DNA from: CAZWUZ01 sp964637655 [NCBI: uncultured bacterium]
Lineage (GTDB): Bacteria > DAOPZR01
Direction: 5' to 3'
Assembly (NCBI GenBank): GCA_964637655.1
Contig: CAZWUZ010000065.1
Location: 1-13,217 of the forward strand
DNA length: 13,217 nucleotides
A model generated the notes under the pieces. It had not been told where the DNA came from. It ran no database searches and worked only from the letters and a program-made list of their open reading frames with translations. The position numbers and the translations under genes were made by a program. Below are positions 1 through 6,372 of the stretch, one piece after another. How positions within the stretch are numbered: position 1 is the stretch's first letter; each line of letters opens with the position of its first letter.

Positions 1-47
1 CACCCTCACCCCTGCCCTCTCCCACTGCAGGCAGCGGGAGAGGGTGA
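1..47. repeat. Intergenic inverted repeat (CCCTCTCCC hairpin)
   Basis: CCCTCTCCC at 15-23 pairs perfectly with GGGAGAGGG at 36-44. The loop contains a further CTG/CAG pairing (25-27 with 32-34). The left flank reads CACCCTCACCCC. From memory, hairpins of this composition occur as dispersed intergenic elements in many GC-rich proteobacterial genomes. It lies beyond the end of the nth operon and could stop or stabilise that transcript. No U-tract follows on the minus strand, so it is not a classical intrinsic terminator. Confidence 0.7.
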
Positions 48-158
48 ATAGTTGCGGCGGTGGATAAACCGCAGTCGCGCACCACGCACAATCTCAGGGA
101 AGGGCGCAACGCGCTCCTGCTGCTCCGGCAGGGCAAACACCACGGCAACGGCAGTCAG
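6..158 (-). pseudogene. Possible gene remnant after nth
   Basis: After the nth stop, a shifted minus-strand frame stays open for about 50 codons. It begins LTAVAVVFALPEQQ, with RVAPFPEIVRGARLRF soon after, and then runs into the intergenic hairpin, where it stops. The segment VVFALPE followed by APF is loosely reminiscent of the N-terminus of purine-nucleoside or MTA/SAH nucleosidase-like proteins. There is no ATG, GTG or TTG at the expected beginning, only CTG overlapping the nth stop. It may be the truncated head of a former tenth operon gene, or simply chance coding potential in GC-rich DNA. This is weak inference. Confidence 0.18.
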
Positions 159-796
159 CTGTTCGGACAGGAAGGGCAGGACGCCTGTACGGGGCACTGC
201 GCGCAGCGCGGGGCGCGGGCGCGGCAGCAGGCGCGCCCGTGCGCGATGAGCAGGTGGTTGACCGACGGCCATGCCCGCCGCGGCAGCAGCATCATCAGTT
301 CGCGTTCGATGGCTTCGGGCGCGGTCGCCCGCGCCCATCCGAGACGGCGGCTGAGACGCGCCACGTGGGTGTCAACCGCGATGGCCGGCGCCCCGTAGGC
401 CACGGCGAGGATGACATTGGCAGTCTTACGTCCCACCCCGGGCAGGCGCCGCAGTTCGTCATGCGTGCGCGGCACGCTGCCGTCGAACTCGTCGCGCAGC
501 ACGCGGGCCGCGGCGACGAGATTTTTCGCCTTGGCGCGATAGAGCCCGAGCGAACGGATACACGGTTCCACCATGCGCGGGGTGGCTGCCGCGAGCGACG
601 CCGCATCCGGGTAGCGGGCAAAGAGCGCCGGCGTGACCTTGTTCACCGCGACATCGGTGGTCTGGGCGGAGAGCATCACCGCCACGGTCAGTTCGAAACG
701 GTTGCGGAAGTGCAGGGCACAGCGCGCGTCAGGATACGCGATACGTAAACGGCGCAGCACGGCGGCGGCGGCGCGCGCGGTCGCTGCCGCGGACAT
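155..796 (-). CDS. nth: Endonuclease III (DNA glycosylase/AP lyase)
   Basis: This base-excision repair enzyme removes oxidised pyrimidines and cleaves the abasic site. The 213-aa product has the family's full layout. A six-helix core comes first, then the helix-hairpin-helix LPGVGRKTANVIL near residues 118-130 with the catalytic lysine K124. The catalytic aspartate D142 follows in AVDTHVARL. A C-terminal 4Fe-4S cluster has ligands C191, C198, C201 and C207 in the exact C-x6-C-x2-C-x5-C spacing. The length is normal (E. coli Nth is 211 aa). The ATG at 796 overlaps the thrC stop in TGATG, indicating translational coupling as the last intact gene of the operon. The identification is secure; MutY is excluded by the short length and the K/D pair. 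Confidence 0.96.
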   Translation of the reverse strand: MSAAATARAAAAVLRRLRIAYPDARCALHFRNRFELTVAVMLSAQTTDVAVNKVTPALFARYPDAASLAAATPRMVEPCIRSLGLYRAKAKNLVAAARVLRDEFDGSVPRTHDELRRLPGVGRKTANVILAVAYGAPAIAVDTHVARLSRRLGWARATAPEAIERELMMLLPRRAWPSVNHLLIAHGRACCRARAPRCAQCPVQASCPSCPNS

Positions 797-2154
797 CAGC
801 CGAATCGGGCGCGAAACGCCCGGGTGGCGAGTTGCACCAGCCCGTCGAGGTCACCCGCCGCCAGCGGGTGCACATTGACCTCGGGGAGCGCCGCCTGCTG
901 CTGCAGCCGCTCGGGGAGCGGCGGGCGGAAGCCGAGGATTTTTTCAAGCTTCTCCGGGAACTTGCCCGGGTCGGCGGTGAGAAACGCCCCGAGTTGCACC
1001 TCGCTGCCATACCGCTCCCGGTAGTGCAGCGCGCCCGCCACCGCCACCGCCCCGTGCACGTCGAGGATGCAGCCCGTCTCAGCGTAGACGCGGCGGATGG
1101 TGCGCGCGGTTTCGTCGTCGTCCACCGTCACCGGCACGATCAATTCGCGCATGCGCTGCAGGTCGTTGTTGAACAGGTAGAGAATGCGCGGGATATTGTT
1201 CGGCTTCTTCACGTTCATCGCATTGGAGAGGCAGTCAAACGTGTCGTGCACCGCGACTTCGCGCTCCCCGGATTCCAGCATGCGTACGAGGTAGTTGTTG
1301 AGATTGTGCGGGGCGACGAAGTGGCGCACCGGCAGTCCGCCCACCGGGGCCGCCGCGCTGAAGTTGGCGCCGATATGCCCGGCATTTCCCGTCGGGATGC
1401 AGAGCACCACCGGCTCGGGATACGTGCAGACCTGCGCGTAGAACCAGTAGGCGAACACCGCCTGCGGGATGAACCTGCCCCAGTTGATGGAGTTGGCCGA
1501 GGTCGGGTTGAGCGCCTGCAGGCGCGGCTCCGCCAGCGCCGCCTTGGCCAGTTCCTGGCACTCGTGAAAATCGCCGTCGACGGCGACGCAGATGATGTTC
1601 TCCCCCAGCGTCGTCATCTGCCGCCGCTGCTGCTCGGTCACCCCGCGCGCGGGGAAAAGCACACAGACCATGGCGCGCCGCTTGCCGAGAAACGCCTGGG
1701 CGATGGCCGGCCCGGTATCGCCGCTGGTGCCGACAAAGACCATCGCCGCGCGGTCGCGTTTCGCCAGGTAGTAGTCGACCGTCCCCGCCACCAGCTGCGC
1801 GGCGAAATCCTTGAAGGCATAGGTCCAGTTGCGGAAGAGTTCGAGCACGTGCAGGCGGGGGTAGAGTTCGCGCACCGGTGCCTGCACCGTGCCGTACGCC
1901 GTGTCCAGGATGGCGCGGAAATCAGCCGCCGGGATGTCGGCAAAATAAGGGGCCAGCACCGTCTCCGCCACCGCAGCGTAGGACTGCCCGCGCATGGCAC
2001 GGATGGCGTCCGGCGGCACCGGGACGAAACGCTCGGGCACGTAGAGGCCCCGGTCGGGTGCCTGCCCGGTGAGCAGCACCGTTTCCAGGTCATAGGTGAC
2101 CGGCGGGCGGCCGGCCTGCCAGTCGGCGGTATTCAGGTAGCGCAGCGGTTTCAT
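796..2154 (-). CDS. thrC: Threonine synthase
   Basis: PLP enzyme converting O-phosphohomoserine to threonine, the last step of threonine synthesis. The 452-aa product starts with the class typical of E. coli and yeast enzymes (YLNTADWQ..., then GLYVPE near residue 36). It carries the PLP lysine K115 in TYAFKDFAAQL and the phosphate-binding loop VGTSGDTGPA near residues 141-150. LFPARGVTEQQRRQM follows. The length is within the family range (428-515 aa). The ATG at 2154 overlaps the argA stop (TGATG). A GTG one codon upstream (2157) is an alternative start with a 4-nt overlap. It lies between an acetylglutamate synthase-like gene and nth in the operon. No leader peptide or attenuator is visible, and regulation would come from the operon promoter. 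Confidence 0.96.
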   Translation of the reverse strand: MKPLRYLNTADWQAGRPPVTYDLETVLLTGQAPDRGLYVPERFVPVPPDAIRAMRGQSYAAVAETVLAPYFADIPAADFRAILDTAYGTVQAPVRELYPRLHVLELFRNWTYAFKDFAAQLVAGTVDYYLAKRDRAAMVFVGTSGDTGPAIAQAFLGKRRAMVCVLFPARGVTEQQRRQMTTLGENIICVAVDGDFHECQELAKAALAEPRLQALNPTSANSINWGRFIPQAVFAYWFYAQVCTYPEPVVLCIPTGNAGHIGANFSAAAPVGGLPVRHFVAPHNLNNYLVRMLESGEREVAVHDTFDCLSNAMNVKKPNNIPRILYLFNNDLQRMRELIVPVTVDDDETARTIRRVYAETGCILDVHGAVAVAGALHYRERYGSEVQLGAFLTADPGKFPEKLEKILGFRPPLPERLQQQAALPEVNVHPLAAGDLDGLVQLATRAFRARFG

Positions 2155-2615
2155 CACAGGTCCATCACCAGCGCCTGCTCATCGCAGTCGGGAAATTTGG
2201 GACACCTGACGCATTCCATCCAGACCTTCTGCGGCAGTTTCTCCTTGGGCACATCCTGGAAACCGACTTTGCGGAAGAAATCGCGCACGTAGGTCAACGC
2301 AAAGACGCGCTTGAGCCCGAGCGCCCGCGCATCGTCGATGCAGGCCGCGACCAGTTGCCGCCCGTACCCATGCCCCTTGAGTTTCTCGCTTACCGTCAGG
2401 GCGCGAATCTCCCCGAGATCGGACCAGAAGATGTGCAGGGCGCAGGTGCCGAGCACCTCGTCCCCGCGCGCCGCCACGCGGTACTCGCGGATGTCGCTGT
2501 AGAGTTCCATCAGCTTGCGGTTGAGCATCAGGTGCTGGTCCGCGTAGCGGCTGATGATCAGCTGCATCTGCTCGACATCAGCCAGTCGTGCCGGCCGGAT
2601 GACCACTTCGTCCAT
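2154..2615 (-). CDS. argA: GNAT amino-acid N-acetyltransferase, short ArgA type
   Basis: 153-aa GNAT-fold acetyltransferase of the stand-alone N-acetylglutamate synthase type, which would supply the first step of arginine synthesis from acetyl-CoA and glutamate. The acetyl-CoA site is LTVSEKLKGHGYGRQLV at about residues 73-89, with the Q/RxxGxG-like KGHGYGR loop. VRDFFRKVGF follows at 110-119. The tail ECVRCPKFPDCDE has three cysteines (C135, C138, C144), a hallmark I associate with short ArgA proteins of deltaproteobacteria and relatives. It lacks the amino-acid-kinase domain of classical ArgA. The start at 2615 is chosen because GGAGG sits 10 nt upstream; a longer frame to 2924 is only a shadow of the upstream gene. 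The substrate is inferred from family resemblance. Confidence 0.82.
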   Translation of the reverse strand: MDEVVIRPARLADVEQMQLIISRYADQHLMLNRKLMELYSDIREYRVAARGDEVLGTCALHIFWSDLGEIRALTVSEKLKGHGYGRQLVAACIDDARALGLKRVFALTYVRDFFRKVGFQDVPKEKLPQKVWMECVRCPKFPDCDEQALVMDL

Positions 2616-2617
2616 GG

Positions 2618-3409
2618 TCACATCGCCTCCCGCTGCCGCGGCGGCGCCGCCGCCGTGAGTTCCGCACGGGTGCCGCGCAGGCTGAACCCGACCGGTGACA
2701 GCCGCGTTTCGTACGCCAGGTGCTGCCCGTTCCACGCCTGCAGCGTAAGCGACTCGAGCGCGCGGTCGTCGAGCAAAAAGAGGCGGCGCAGGCGCGACGC
2801 GGTCAGCGCGGCAAAGGGGTGGGCCTGCCCGTCTCCGAACTCGCGATAGAGGCAGTAAAGCGCCACCGGCCACGACGGCGGGGTTTCGAGAAGGTGCAGC
2901 ATCTCCTGCTCGACGCGCAGCCACCCCGTCTTCTTGAGCAGGCGCAGCAGGCGCTCGCCCGACTTGGCATCGGGGCGCAGCAGGGCGACCGTGACGAAGG
3001 CGTGCAGCACCTCGAGGCGCAGCGTGCGGCTGCCCGCCAGCACCTGCGGCAGCAGCACGCTGCCGACAAAGTCATCCACCAGGCGTTCGACCCGCGCCGC
3101 CTCGTAGAGCAGCAGTTGCAGCCGCTCGCGCTCGCTCAGGCAGCGCCACCACGCGGCGAGCGGAGTGCGCACGTCAGTGCCGGGGAAGTAGCGCTCGAGC
3201 AGTTTGTAGGCGTTGACCCGCCGCGTGCTCGCCGACGCCTGCGGCAGTTTCTCCTGCAGCAGGGTCAGCAGTTCCTCGCGCGTCGTGCACTGCGCCGCGA
3301 GGTCATGCGCCAGCCCCGCCTCGCGCAGCAGGTCGTCATAGAGCGACACGTAGCCGCGCGGCGAGACGGCGGCAGTGGCCACGGTCGGGAATAAACTCAG
3401 CTGGTCCAT
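2618..3409 (-). CDS. Uncharacterised helical protein, BrxA (DUF1819)-like, with N-terminal QLSLF
   Basis: 263 aa, not confidently recognised. It begins MDQLSLFP, and QLSLF (residues 3-7) matches the canonical bacterial sliding-clamp-binding pentapeptide QL[SD]LF. The body is predicted all-helical. STRRVNAYKLLERYF (about 61-75) and RLQLLLYEAARVERLVDDFV (96-115), then VLLPQVLAGS, recall the order of segments in BrxA of BREX phage-defence systems: a helix with paired arginines, then QLLLLAICK...IRDFV, then L..G. No other BREX genes are in the window, so this would be a lone relative. The C-terminus (about 200-263) is rich in Leu and Arg, with no visible catalytic motif. The ATG at 3409 follows the upstream stop by 4 nt, and the gene ends 2 nt before argA. 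It is a real gene by operon position; the functional suggestion is inference. Confidence 0.85.
   Translation of the reverse strand: MDQLSLFPTVATAAVSPRGYVSLYDDLLREAGLAHDLAAQCTTREELLTLLQEKLPQASASTRRVNAYKLLERYFPGTDVRTPLAAWWRCLSERERLQLLLYEAARVERLVDDFVGSVLLPQVLAGSRTLRLEVLHAFVTVALLRPDAKSGERLLRLLKKTGWLRVEQEMLHLLETPPSWPVALYCLYREFGDGQAHPFAALTASRLRRLFLLDDRALESLTLQAWNGQHLAYETRLSPVGFSLRGTRAELTAAAPPRQREAM
2626..2630 (-). promoter_or_regulatory. Ribosome binding site deciding the argA start
   Basis: GGAGG on the minus strand lies inside the last codons of the upstream 263-aa gene, 10 nt before ATG 2615. A GTG at 2621 in the same frame would be only 4 nt away, so the ATG is preferred. Confidence 0.7.
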
Positions 3410-3413
3410 GGAT

Positions 3414-4205
3414 TCACCGTTTCCGCGTCAGCCAGTCGCGCAGCTGCTGCGCCCAGCCCCCCGCGGTGATCGGGCGCGGGTCATTGAACTCGACCTCGGC
3501 GCCGCGCAGAATGGCCGCGGGCACCGCCCGCGTCAGTTGCGCCACATTGTCGGCGCCGATGAGCGGCGTCGCCGCCGTCACCCACGCCTGCTGCTTGAAA
3601 TCACGCTGCCGGGAGTCGTGCGCGTCGCTGGCGACCACGTGCACGAGGTTGTGCTGCAGGAAGAGTTTCGCCACCTTCTGCACCGCGCCGCCGAAGTAGC
3701 CGAGCAGCGAACCGGCATTCTGCTGCACCAGCACGCCCTTGTAGACCATCTCGTAGAGCAGCGACGGCTGGTTGATGATGTCGACGTTGCGCTCGGGATG
3801 CGCCAGCACGGGGTGGTAACCGCTGATCTGCAGGTCGAAGATGATGCTATCCATCCCCTGCGGCAGCCCGAGCGCGGGAAACTCGAGCAGCAGGTACTTC
3901 CCCGCCCCGAGCGTCGCCGCCGTTCCCGCCTTCGCCGCCTCGACCAGGTCGAAATCGAGATAGTTCTCCCCGCCCGGATATACCGTCACCGGAATCTGTT
4001 CCGCCTGCGCCGCGGCATTCAATTCCGCCACCGCTGCGGCGATGCTTTCCCGCGTATGGTCGTAGCTCCCCTTCATGATATGCGGGCAGGCGGTTACCGC
4101 GGTGAGTCCCTGCGCCGCCGCCTGGCGCAGCATGGCCAGCGATTCCTCGAGCGCCGCCGGCCCGTCGTCAAACCCGGGCAGCACGTGCGCGTGCAGGTCG
4201 ATCAT
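3414..4205 (-). CDS. CpsB/YwqE-type PHP-fold phosphotyrosine phosphatase
   Basis: Metal-dependent phosphatase of the PHP family whose studied members (CpsB, YwqE) dephosphorylate tyrosine kinases that control capsule or exopolysaccharide synthesis. The metal-site signatures appear in order in the 263 aa: MIDLHAHVLPGFDDG (H5, H7, D14), CPH (H42), GGENY (E80), LLLEFP (E108), GYHPVLAHPER (H131, H136) and VVASDAHD (D194, H196). The length matches the family (about 243-265 aa). No kinase or capsule cluster lies beside it, although a glycosyltransferase is further upstream on the window. It starts 27 nt after the DUF116 stop with GGAG at 4213-4216. The fold and family are well supported; the physiological substrate is unknown here. 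Confidence 0.88.
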   Translation of the reverse strand: MIDLHAHVLPGFDDGPAALEESLAMLRQAAAQGLTAVTACPHIMKGSYDHTRESIAAAVAELNAAAQAEQIPVTVYPGGENYLDFDLVEAAKAGTAATLGAGKYLLLEFPALGLPQGMDSIIFDLQISGYHPVLAHPERNVDIINQPSLLYEMVYKGVLVQQNAGSLLGYFGGAVQKVAKLFLQHNLVHVVASDAHDSRQRDFKQQAWVTAATPLIGADNVAQLTRAVPAAILRGAEVEFNDPRPITAGGWAQQLRDWLTRKR

Positions 4206-4232
4206 CGCGCGGCTCCGGCACGGTACGGCATG

Positions 4233-4928
4233 TCAGAGGTTCCCCGTCATGGCGCGATCGAGAATGCCGATCAGTTCGTCGATATCGATGTTCGTGCTGC
4301 GGCAGGGGCCGTGGGGGCGGCGGTTGAGAATGCCGAAGACCGGGGACTGGCGCACGTCGAAGATGCCGCCGAGCAGGTCGCGCTCGCAGGCGCAGGCGAC
4401 GATGAGGTCGCTCTGCGACTGCTTGATCTGCCGCCGCGCCTCAGTGCCGCCCGTCACCACCATCACCTTGAGCCCGTGTTTCTTCGCCGCCGCACGGATC
4501 TGCGGGATGCCGCACTTGCCGCAGTCGCGGCAGTTGTCGACATCGGTGGTGATCTTGTAGGTGCATTCCCACCACTGCAGGCAGTGCGGGAACAGGATAA
4601 GCACGTTTCTGATCAGTTTCCCGCGCAGGCGGCGCGCCACGTTGCGGTTGTTGATGGCAATCATCTGCCGGCGGACATCGTCGAGCCCGAGCCCGAAGAG
4701 ACGTCCCCAGAAGAGCACGAGGGGGAGCATCAGGCGTGTGCCGTGCACCCCGACCCCGCCGGGGAGCCGGAGGGAGCGGGCCATGAAGTAGGTAAGCACC
4801 ACCGCGACGCCGAGCATCCCCCAGACGCGCACGTGCGGCTGCAGCGAGGCGGCAAAAAAGAGCGCGGCGAGCAGCACGCTCGCCAGCGAACCCGCCAGCG
4901 TCAGATACCAGCGCCAGAGTCCCGTCAT
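4233..4928 (-). CDS. DUF116 membrane-anchored cysteine-rich protein
   Basis: 231-aa protein of the DUF116 family, function unknown. Two or three N-terminal membrane segments (about residues 7-29, 36-50 and 67-80) precede a cytosolic domain. That domain holds eight cysteines: C116 and C122 (FPHCLQWWEC), C133, C136 and C139 (NCRDCGKC), C179 and C181 (ACACERD), and C209. The C-x2-C-x2-C cluster suggests metal or Fe-S binding. In many genomes DUF116 genes sit beside def and fmt, exactly as here. The ATG at 4928 overlaps the fmt stop in ATGA, with GGAGAGG about 10 nt upstream. A GTG three codons earlier (4937) is possible. The family call is firm and the role is unknown. Confidence 0.88.
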   Translation of the reverse strand: MTGLWRWYLTLAGSLASVLLAALFFAASLQPHVRVWGMLGVAVVLTYFMARSLRLPGGVGVHGTRLMLPLVLFWGRLFGLGLDDVRRQMIAINNRNVARRLRGKLIRNVLILFPHCLQWWECTYKITTDVDNCRDCGKCGIPQIRAAAKKHGLKVMVVTGGTEARRQIKQSQSDLIVACACERDLLGGIFDVRQSPVFGILNRRPHGPCRSTNIDIDELIGILDRAMTGNL

Positions 4929-5851
4929 GCTCCCCACGCCTCTCCCGCAACAGGGCGATAGCCGCGCACAAAGGCCGCCGCCGTCATCATCGTCTTGCCT
5001 TCCGGTTGCAGCATCACCATCTCCAGCAGGCCGTCACCGGTGCCCAGCCGCAGCGGTTCGGTGCTGACCACCGTCCCCGCCGCCCCGCGCCCCGCCACCG
5101 TCTGCGCCGCGCCGACGGTCAGGCGCTTGCCCGCCCGCAGCGTGTACGCTCCCGGTGCGGGTTGCAGCGCGCGCACCAGCAGATCGAGCGCCGCCGCCGG
5201 CTGCAACCAGTCGATGACCCGCTCCTCCTTGCGCAGCTTGCGCGCCAGCGAGGCGGCGCGGTCATCCTGCGCCCGCGGATGCAGCGTGCCGTCCGCCAGA
5301 CCCGCCACCGTGCGCGCCATCACCTCTGCGCCGAGCGCGGCGAGTTTCGTGCGCAGCGTACCGTACGTCTCGCGCGCGTCGATGGCCACCGTCGCCGCCA
5401 GCAGCATGCCGCCGGTATCGATGCGCTCGTCCATCAGCATCGCCGTCACGCCCGTCGCCCGGTCGCCCGCGAGCAGCGCCCGGCGGATCGGCTCCGCGCC
5501 GCGCCACGCGGGGAGCAGCGAACCGTGCAGGTTGACTGCCGCCAGACGCGGTACGGCCAGCGCCGCCGCCGAGAGGATCTGCCCGAAATCGACCACGAAG
5601 AGCAGGTCGGGCGCGGCCGCGCGCAGCGCCGCAATGCTCTCCGGCGCGTTGAGGTCGGCGGTGGCCAGCAGCGGTACTCCCGCCGCTTCGCCCCACACCT
5701 GCGCCGGGCAGGGGTGCAGTTCCCGCCCGCGTCCCGCGGGACGCGGGGGTGGCGTCACCAGCAGCACCAGTTCGTGTCCCGCGTCGCGCAGCGCCGCGAA
5801 GGCCGGCAGTCCGAAATCACCGCCGCTCGCCGCGGCAATGCGCAACGCCAT
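4925..5851 (-). CDS. fmt: Methionyl-tRNA formyltransferase
   Basis: Transfers a formyl group from 10-formyl-tetrahydrofolate to Met-tRNA(fMet) before initiation. The 308-aa product has the N-terminal Rossmann-like domain. TPPPRPAGRGREL near residues 33-45 matches the family's T.PD.PAGRG loop. The catalytic set is N107, H109 (VNLHGSLLP) and D145 (DERIDTGGM), equivalent to E. coli N108, H110 and D146. The C-terminal OB-like domain starts around residue 200. The length is typical (about 315 aa). The ATG at 5851 begins one base after the def stop. DUF116 overlaps its 3' end by 4 nt. The def-fmt pairing is a classic arrangement. Confidence 0.96.
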   Translation of the reverse strand: MALRIAAASGGDFGLPAFAALRDAGHELVLLVTPPPRPAGRGRELHPCPAQVWGEAAGVPLLATADLNAPESIAALRAAAPDLLFVVDFGQILSAAALAVPRLAAVNLHGSLLPAWRGAEPIRRALLAGDRATGVTAMLMDERIDTGGMLLAATVAIDARETYGTLRTKLAALGAEVMARTVAGLADGTLHPRAQDDRAASLARKLRKEERVIDWLQPAAALDLLVRALQPAPGAYTLRAGKRLTVGAAQTVAGRGAAGTVVSTEPLRLGTGDGLLEMVMLQPEGKTMMTAAAFVRGYRPVAGEAWGA

Positions 5852-5852
5852 G

Positions 5853-6371
5853 CTACGTCCGCTTCCGCAACTTCTGCAGTTCCTCGTGCGAGGTGTTGTC
5901 CTCCGCCAGCACCGCCGCCCGCTTCTTCTCCGTCAGCCGGTCGATGTAGAGCAGCCCCTCGATGTGGTCGTACTCATGCTGCATGGCACGGGCGAAATAC
6001 CCCTCCGCCTCGAGCGTGCAGGCCTGCCCCTGTTCGTCGGTAAAACAGAGTTTCGCCTTCTGCCAGCGGCGGACTTCCGCCCGCCTGCCGGGCACCGACA
6101 GGCACCCTTCCTCGTCCACCACCATGTCGCCGCCCAGTTCAAGCGACGGGTTGATCACCGCGTAGACCTTCTCCGGGTTTTCCTGATCGCGCAGCACGAA
6201 GAGACGCAGCGCCTCACCCACCTGCGGCGCCGCCAGGCCGAGCCCGTCGTCGGCGCGCATCGTCTCGATCATGTCCGCCACGAGCTGACGGATGCGATCA
6301 TCGATGTGCGGTACCGGTTTCGCGCACTGCCGCAGCACGCGGTCGGGATAGGTGCGGATACGCAGGCGCAT
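5853..6371 (-). CDS. def: Peptide deformylase
   Basis: Metalloenzyme removing the formyl group from nascent N-terminal methionine. The 172-aa product shows all three diagnostic motifs: GLGLAAPQ (43-50), EGCLS with metal ligand C90, and QHEYDHIEG with ligands H132 and H136 and catalytic E133. The length is normal. The ATG at 6371 follows the upstream amidohydrolase stop by a single base and no strong Shine-Dalgarno is visible, so it probably relies on translational coupling. The fmt gene follows after one base. The C-terminal tail is rich in Lys, Glu and Arg, as is common in bacterial type 1 enzymes. Confidence 0.97.
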   Translation of the reverse strand: MRLRIRTYPDRVLRQCAKPVPHIDDRIRQLVADMIETMRADDGLGLAAPQVGEALRLFVLRDQENPEKVYAVINPSLELGGDMVVDEEGCLSVPGRRAEVRRWQKAKLCFTDEQGQACTLEAEGYFARAMQHEYDHIEGLLYIDRLTEKKRAAVLAEDNTSHEELQKLRKRT

Positions 6372-6372
6372 G

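Noticed and set aside
832-2292. Long plus-strand open frame (486 codons) opposite thrC
   Set aside because: The minus strand has an unmistakable threonine synthase here. The antisense frame is His/Arg-rich with no family resemblance, a normal shadow in GC-rich coding DNA.
2616-2924. N-terminal extension of the acetyltransferase to 256 aa
   Set aside because: The extra 103 residues overlap the upstream gene and look like its shifted-frame shadow; a good ribosome site selects the start at 2615.
2618-3409. A BREX defence system
   Set aside because: Only one BrxA-like protein is suspected. No BrxC ATPase, PglX methylase, PglZ or BrxL is in the window.
3375-4961. Plus-strand open frame of 528 codons
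   Set aside because: It spans the PHP phosphatase and DUF116 genes antisense; the composition (Arg, His, Ala repeats) is that of a shadow.
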